Shown here: piece after piece, positions 59,632 to 64,000 of the stretch
Layout: each line of letters starts with the position of its first letter
Numbering within the stretch: position 1 is the first letter of the stretch
From: Spirochaetaceae bacterium
GTDB lineage: Bacteria > Spirochaetota > Spirochaetia > SZUA-6 > Bin103
Length of the DNA stretch: 64,000 nt
Reading direction: 5' to 3'
NCBI GenBank assembly: GCA_028818385.1
Contig: JAPPNY010000210.1
Span: 95,023-159,022 of the forward strand
Program-made: the position numbers and the translations under genes
The notes under the pieces: model-generated
Databases searched by the model: none
What the model was told of the DNA's origin: nothing
What the model saw: only the letters and a program-made list of their open reading frames with translations

Positions 59632-60692
59632 TGGGTTCCTCCTCGGTCGGTGGTGCGCTTCCCGCGGAAGGCGGGGTGATTCCGGCGAGCCGGAGCTGCT
59701 CCGCGAAGTGACACGCCGCGAAGTGTCCCCCGTCTCCGCCCACGGGAACCAGCGGCGGCACCTCCTGCCGGCAGATGCTCTCCGCGTAGCGGCAGCGCGG
59801 ATGGAACCGGCAACCCGGCGCGGGGTTGGCAGGCGACGGCACGTCTCCTTCCAGCAGTACCCGCTCCTGGGCGGCCGCCGCCGGACGGTAGCGTGGGATG
59901 GAAGCGAGCAGCGCCTCGCTGTAGGGGTGGCGGGGCCGCCGGTAGACGCGGTCGGCCGGCCCGTACTCCACCAGCTTGCCGACGTACATCACCGCCACCC
60001 GGTCGCTCAGGTGGTGGACGACGGTCAGGTCGTGGGAGATGAACAGGAAGGTCAGTCCCAGCTCCCGCTGCAGGTTGCGCAGCAGGCGGATGATCTGCGC
60101 CTGCACGGAGACGTCGAGCGCCGACACCGGCTCGTCGCAGACGATGAATTCCGGCTCCAGGCTCAGCGCGCGGGCGATGCCGATGCGCTGCCGCTGGCCG
60201 CCCGAGAACTCGTGCGGATAGCGGTACAGGTAGTCGCTGCTCAGGCCCACCGACTCCAGCAGCGCCTCGATGCGCTGCTGGCGGTTCGGGAGCTTGTGGA
60301 TCAGCAGGTACTCGCCCACCACCTCGCCCACCGGCATGCGCGGGTTCAGCGACGAGAACGGGTCCTGGAAGATGATCTGCACCCGGCGCCGCATCTCGAA
60401 CATGCGGTCGCGCGGCAGCGCTAGCAGGTCCACCATGGAGCCGGCCTCGCGGTAGCGGACGCTTCCGCCGGTCGCCCGCTCCAGGCGGAGGAGCGTGCGG
60501 CCCAGGGTGCTCTTGCCGCAGCCGCTCTCGCCCACCAGGCCGAGCGTCTCGCCCCGGCGGATTGCCAGGTCGACGCCGTCCACGGCCTTGATCTGGCCCA
60601 CGACGCGCTGCAGGAAGCCGCGCTTGACGGGAAACCAGGTGCGCAGGTCCTGCGTCTCCAGCAGGGTCGATCCGTTGGACGGGGACGTGGAT

Positions 60693-60700
<8 letters not shown>
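59621..60700 (-). CDS. oppF: Oligopeptide/oligosaccharide ABC transporter ATPase, OppF type
   Basis: ATPase of 359 residues: Walker A G57-E-S-G-C-G-K-S64, signature FSGGQRQRIGIARAL, Walker B FIVCDEPVSALD, and the OppF C-terminal extension with Cys cluster GCRFHPRCRYAESIC. It drives import with OppBCD. Overlaps oppD by eight bases and the sialidase-like gene by eleven. In this setting the substrate may be a glycan rather than a peptide. Confidence 0.93.
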
Positions 60701-61700
<1,000 letters not shown>

Positions 61701-61703
61701 CCA

Positions 61704-62879
61704 TCAGTTGTACGGGTCCGCGGCGTCGCGCAGCCCGTCTCCGAGGAAATTGAAGGCGGCCACGTTGAGGATGATCGCCAGTCCCGGCAGCATGATCCAG
61801 GTCGACAGCAGGATGGCGTTGAGGTTCTGCGCCTCGTTGATCAGCAGGCCCCAACTGGTTTGGGGCGGCCTGATCCCCAGACCCAGGAAGCTGAGCGCGC
61901 TCTCGGCCAGGATCATCCCCGGCAGGGCGATGGTGCTGACCACGATCAGGTGGCTCATCACGTTGGGCACCACGTGCTTGGCCATGATGAAGCGGGAGTC
62001 GGCGCCTCCCGCGACGGAGGCGCGTATGTAGTCGCGCTCGCGGATGCTCAGCACCATGCCGCGGATCTGGCGCGCCAGCCCGGTCCAGCCGACCAGCCCC
62101 AGCACCCCAACGATGCCGGCGTATCTCCAAGTGGAGGGCCAGTCGAGGGGCAGGATGGCGGCCAGTGCCAGCAACAGCGGCAACGTGGGAATGGAGCTGA
62201 GCATTTCGATGAGGCGCTGGATGAGCATGTCCGTGCGGCCGCCGTAGTACCCGGAGATGGAGCCGATGATCACGCCGAGCAGGGTGCTCAGGGCCACGCC
62301 GAACACGCCCACGCTCAGAGTGATGCGTCCGCCGTAGATGATGCGACTCAGCATGTCGCGGCCGCGGTAGTCGGTGCCCAGCAGGTTGATGTGGGCGCCC
62401 TCGCCGTCGACACCGAACAGCTTGGTGCGCAGGCGCTGCGCGCCGATGCCGAACTGGGCGCGCGGCCGCTTGACGAAGAAGCGGATCGGGTGGCGGGCTG
62501 ATTCATCCCGTTCATAGACGAGCTGGAAATCCTGGTTGACGGCCTGTTTCGTGCCGTACACGAACGGCCGCTGCAGCCGGCCGTCGCCATCGAAGAACTG
62601 GATCGGCTGCGGCCGCATGTACACGCGCTCCGAGGACTCGGCCGGCGGATACGGCGCGAAGAAGCCGGCGAAGATGCAGACCGTGTAGCTCAGCGTCAGG
62701 AACGCAAGCGCCGCGAGCGCCAGCTTGTGCTTGCGGAACTTCCGCCACGCCAAGGTGCGCCCGGTCACTCTTCGAGTGCGGTGTGCTCCGCTCACGCGAC
62801 GCGTGCGTCCCGCGGGCGTCGGCTCCGCCGTCCGCGGCCCCGTCGCTATCGCCGGCGTTCCCGGCACGGCGCCCTTCAT
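61704..62879 (-). CDS. oppC: ABC transporter permease, OppC type
   Basis: Permease of 391 residues. After a basic ~40-residue N-terminus and one membrane helix (LALAALAFLTLSYTVCIFAGFF) there is a ~90-residue extracytoplasmic insert (RVYMRPQPIQFFDGDG...RFFVKRPRAQFG), known in a subgroup of OppC proteins, then the core helices with docking loop ASVAGGADSRFIMAKHVVPNV. Directly follows oppB. Confidence 0.92.
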   Translation of the reverse strand: MKGAVPGTPAIATGPRTAEPTPAGRTRRVSGAHRTRRVTGRTLAWRKFRKHKLALAALAFLTLSYTVCIFAGFFAPYPPAESSERVYMRPQPIQFFDGDGRLQRPFVYGTKQAVNQDFQLVYERDESARHPIRFFVKRPRAQFGIGAQRLRTKLFGVDGEGAHINLLGTDYRGRDMLSRIIYGGRITLSVGVFGVALSTLLGVIIGSISGYYGGRTDMLIQRLIEMLSSIPTLPLLLALAAILPLDWPSTWRYAGIVGVLGLVGWTGLARQIRGMVLSIRERDYIRASVAGGADSRFIMAKHVVPNVMSHLIVVSTIALPGMILAESALSFLGLGIRPPQTSWGLLINEAQNLNAILLSTWIMLPGLAIILNVAAFNFLGDGLRDAADPYN

Positions 62880-63884
62880 CTACTCGAATCTGACCGTGGG
62901 GTCGAGCCACGCCAGCACGATGTCGGCCAGCAGGGTACCAACCTGCAGCAGCATAGTCGCCATCAGCAGGAACGTGCCGGCCACGTAGCTGTCCTGATGG
63001 ATCAGTGCGGTGTAGAACATCAAGCCGACGGTGGGGAGCCCCAGCACGATGCTCAGGATGGTGTCGCCCGAGAGCAATTCGGAGAACGTGTTGCTCATCC
63101 CCATCACCCACGGATGCAGGGCGTTTCTGAGAGCGTGCCGGTACACGACTAGGTTCTCCGGCAGCCCTTTGGCGCGCGCAGTCTGCACGTAGGGCTGGTT
63201 GAGCTTGTCCAGCAGGTTGCCGCGGATGATGCGCATCCCGGCGCCGGCGCCGGTAACCAAGCCGACGGCCAGTGGAATACTGAGGTGCTTCAGCAGGTCG
63301 ACCACCTTGCCCCAGCTCCACGGGGCGTTGACGTAATCGGACGAGAACAGGCCGCCCACCTGTTCGTTGAACACGAACACCATGACCGTCATGAAGATCA
63401 GCGCCAGGAAGAAGCCGGGCGTCGCCATTCCCAGAAAGGCCACGACGTTCGCGACGTAGTCGAACAGCGAGTACTGGTGGCGGGCGGAGTAGATCCCCAG
63501 CGTGAAGCTGGCGGTCAGGCCTAACGTCATGCCGAGCAGGCTGATGACCACCGTCCAGCCTACACGCTCCAGGATCAGCGTATGCACCGGGCGCGCCACC
63601 TGGAACGAGTAGCCGAAGTCGCCGCGGGTGACGATGTTGAACATCCAGGAGGCGTAGCGCGCCAGGACCGGGCGGTCCAATCCGTACTGCACCCTCAATT
63701 CCCCTAGCGCTGCGAGCTGTGCCTCCTTCTCCTGCTCCGTCATGTTCAGGTTCGAGCGGATGCTCGACTCGTAGACGCTGACGAAGTCGCCGGCCGGTAA
63801 ATCGATCACCAGAAAGCAGAGGAACGACAGCACCACGGTCACTGGCAGCATGTAGATCAGACGCCGGACGATGTAGCGCGCCAT
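62880..63884 (-). CDS. oppB: ABC transporter permease, OppB type
   Basis: Permease of 334 residues starting ARYIVRRLIYMLPVTVVLSFLCF, with the usual long periplasmic loop (LGELRVQYGLDRPVLARYASWM) and the GDFGYSFQ motif of OppB/DppB. First gene of the block inside the window; the binding protein (OppA) would lie to the right beyond the contig edge. Confidence 0.92.
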   Translation of the reverse strand: MARYIVRRLIYMLPVTVVLSFLCFLVIDLPAGDFVSVYESSIRSNLNMTEQEKEAQLAALGELRVQYGLDRPVLARYASWMFNIVTRGDFGYSFQVARPVHTLILERVGWTVVISLLGMTLGLTASFTLGIYSARHQYSLFDYVANVVAFLGMATPGFFLALIFMTVMVFVFNEQVGGLFSSDYVNAPWSWGKVVDLLKHLSIPLAVGLVTGAGAGMRIIRGNLLDKLNQPYVQTARAKGLPENLVVYRHALRNALHPWVMGMSNTFSELLSGDTILSIVLGLPTVGLMFYTALIHQDSYVAGTFLLMATMLLQVGTLLADIVLAWLDPTVRFE

Positions 63885-63896
63885 GGTATGTCAGAA

Positions 63897-64000
63897 GCGG
63901 GGGGGGGGGGGGGGGCCCCCCCCCCCCAAACACCAACCCCCCCCGGGGGGGGTTTTTTAAAAAAAACACAACACAGCCACGCCAGGTATTTTTTCAACCA
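63897..64000. other. Low-complexity contig edge, probable assembly artefact
   Basis: Runs of G, C, T and A (for example 16 or more G followed by C runs, then an eight-G run, TTTTTT and A runs) replace normal coding-like sequence right after the oppB start region. This is not believable biology in this composition and should be excluded from interpretation. Confidence 0.85.

Noticed and set aside
62512..63969. Minus-strand frame beginning in the homopolymer region
   Set aside because: Starts in assembly artefact and runs antisense-like through oppB.

Overview
The window looks like a high-GC chromosomal segment, roughly two-thirds G+C outside one island, from an unclassified spirochaete-like bacterium. 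The best clue is the solute-binding proteins: their export signals end in motifs such as LFATGEEE and FAAPEAEG, a style common in Spirochaetaceae. Lineage is inference; I recognised no rRNA, tRNA, marker gene or CRISPR array. The last ~100 bases (from ~63,897) are homopolymer runs typical of an assembly edge.

Layout. 0-2.5 kb: 3' end of a hydantoinase-B gene, a sulfatase and a cupin. 2.5-6.9 kb: an AglEFG-like sugar ABC importer (binding protein, two permeases) plus a 2-hydroxyacid dehydrogenase, minus strand. 7-15.6 kb: a broken ATPase, a cysteine hydrolase divergent from a DapA-like lyase and an Asp-box propeller protein, a higBA toxin-antitoxin pair with a palindromic operator, HD and phytanoyl-dioxygenase genes, a VOC protein, a DUF4143-type ATPase and a Gfo/Idh-like protein. 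15.7-28.65 kb: a lower-GC island (about 53-60% by eye) that begins at a degenerate IS3 transposase with its own promoter. It carries two LplB/LplC-type permeases, a binding protein, a lipoprotein, an Asp-box protein, an atypical PIG-L deacetylase, a tandem pair of ~90% identical propeller glycosidase-like genes, a DUF3604 metallo-protein and an IolE-like isomerase. 29-31.6 kb: EamA exporter, methyltransferase, retropepsin-like protease, GNAT acetyltransferase. 31.6-45 kb: a glucuronidase-type locus with three homologous GH-like genes (one a deletion pseudogene), a GH88 hydrolase, a large two-propeller protein and another ABC importer. 45-53.3 kb: an HtrA-type protease, another propeller gene, a frameshifted HigA, an ABC importer ending in a NamZ/DUF1343 gene, and hicAB. 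53.4-63.9 kb: a minus-strand block of oppBCDF followed by five to six translationally coupled catabolic genes and a Gfo/Idh dehydrogenase.

How it fits together. Four sugar-type importers and one Opp-type importer are interleaved with sulfatase, unsaturated-uronyl hydrolase, glucuronidase-like, propeller glycosidase/sialidase-like, deacetylase and isomerase genes. Almost none of these enzymes has a visible signal peptide while the binding proteins do. This suggests that short sulfated, acetylated or uronic oligosaccharides are imported and then dismantled in the cytoplasm. None of the four sugar importers has its own ATPase here, so a shared MsmK/MalK-type subunit elsewhere is expected. Every binding-protein gene is followed by a strong hairpin, probably to set binding protein above permease levels.
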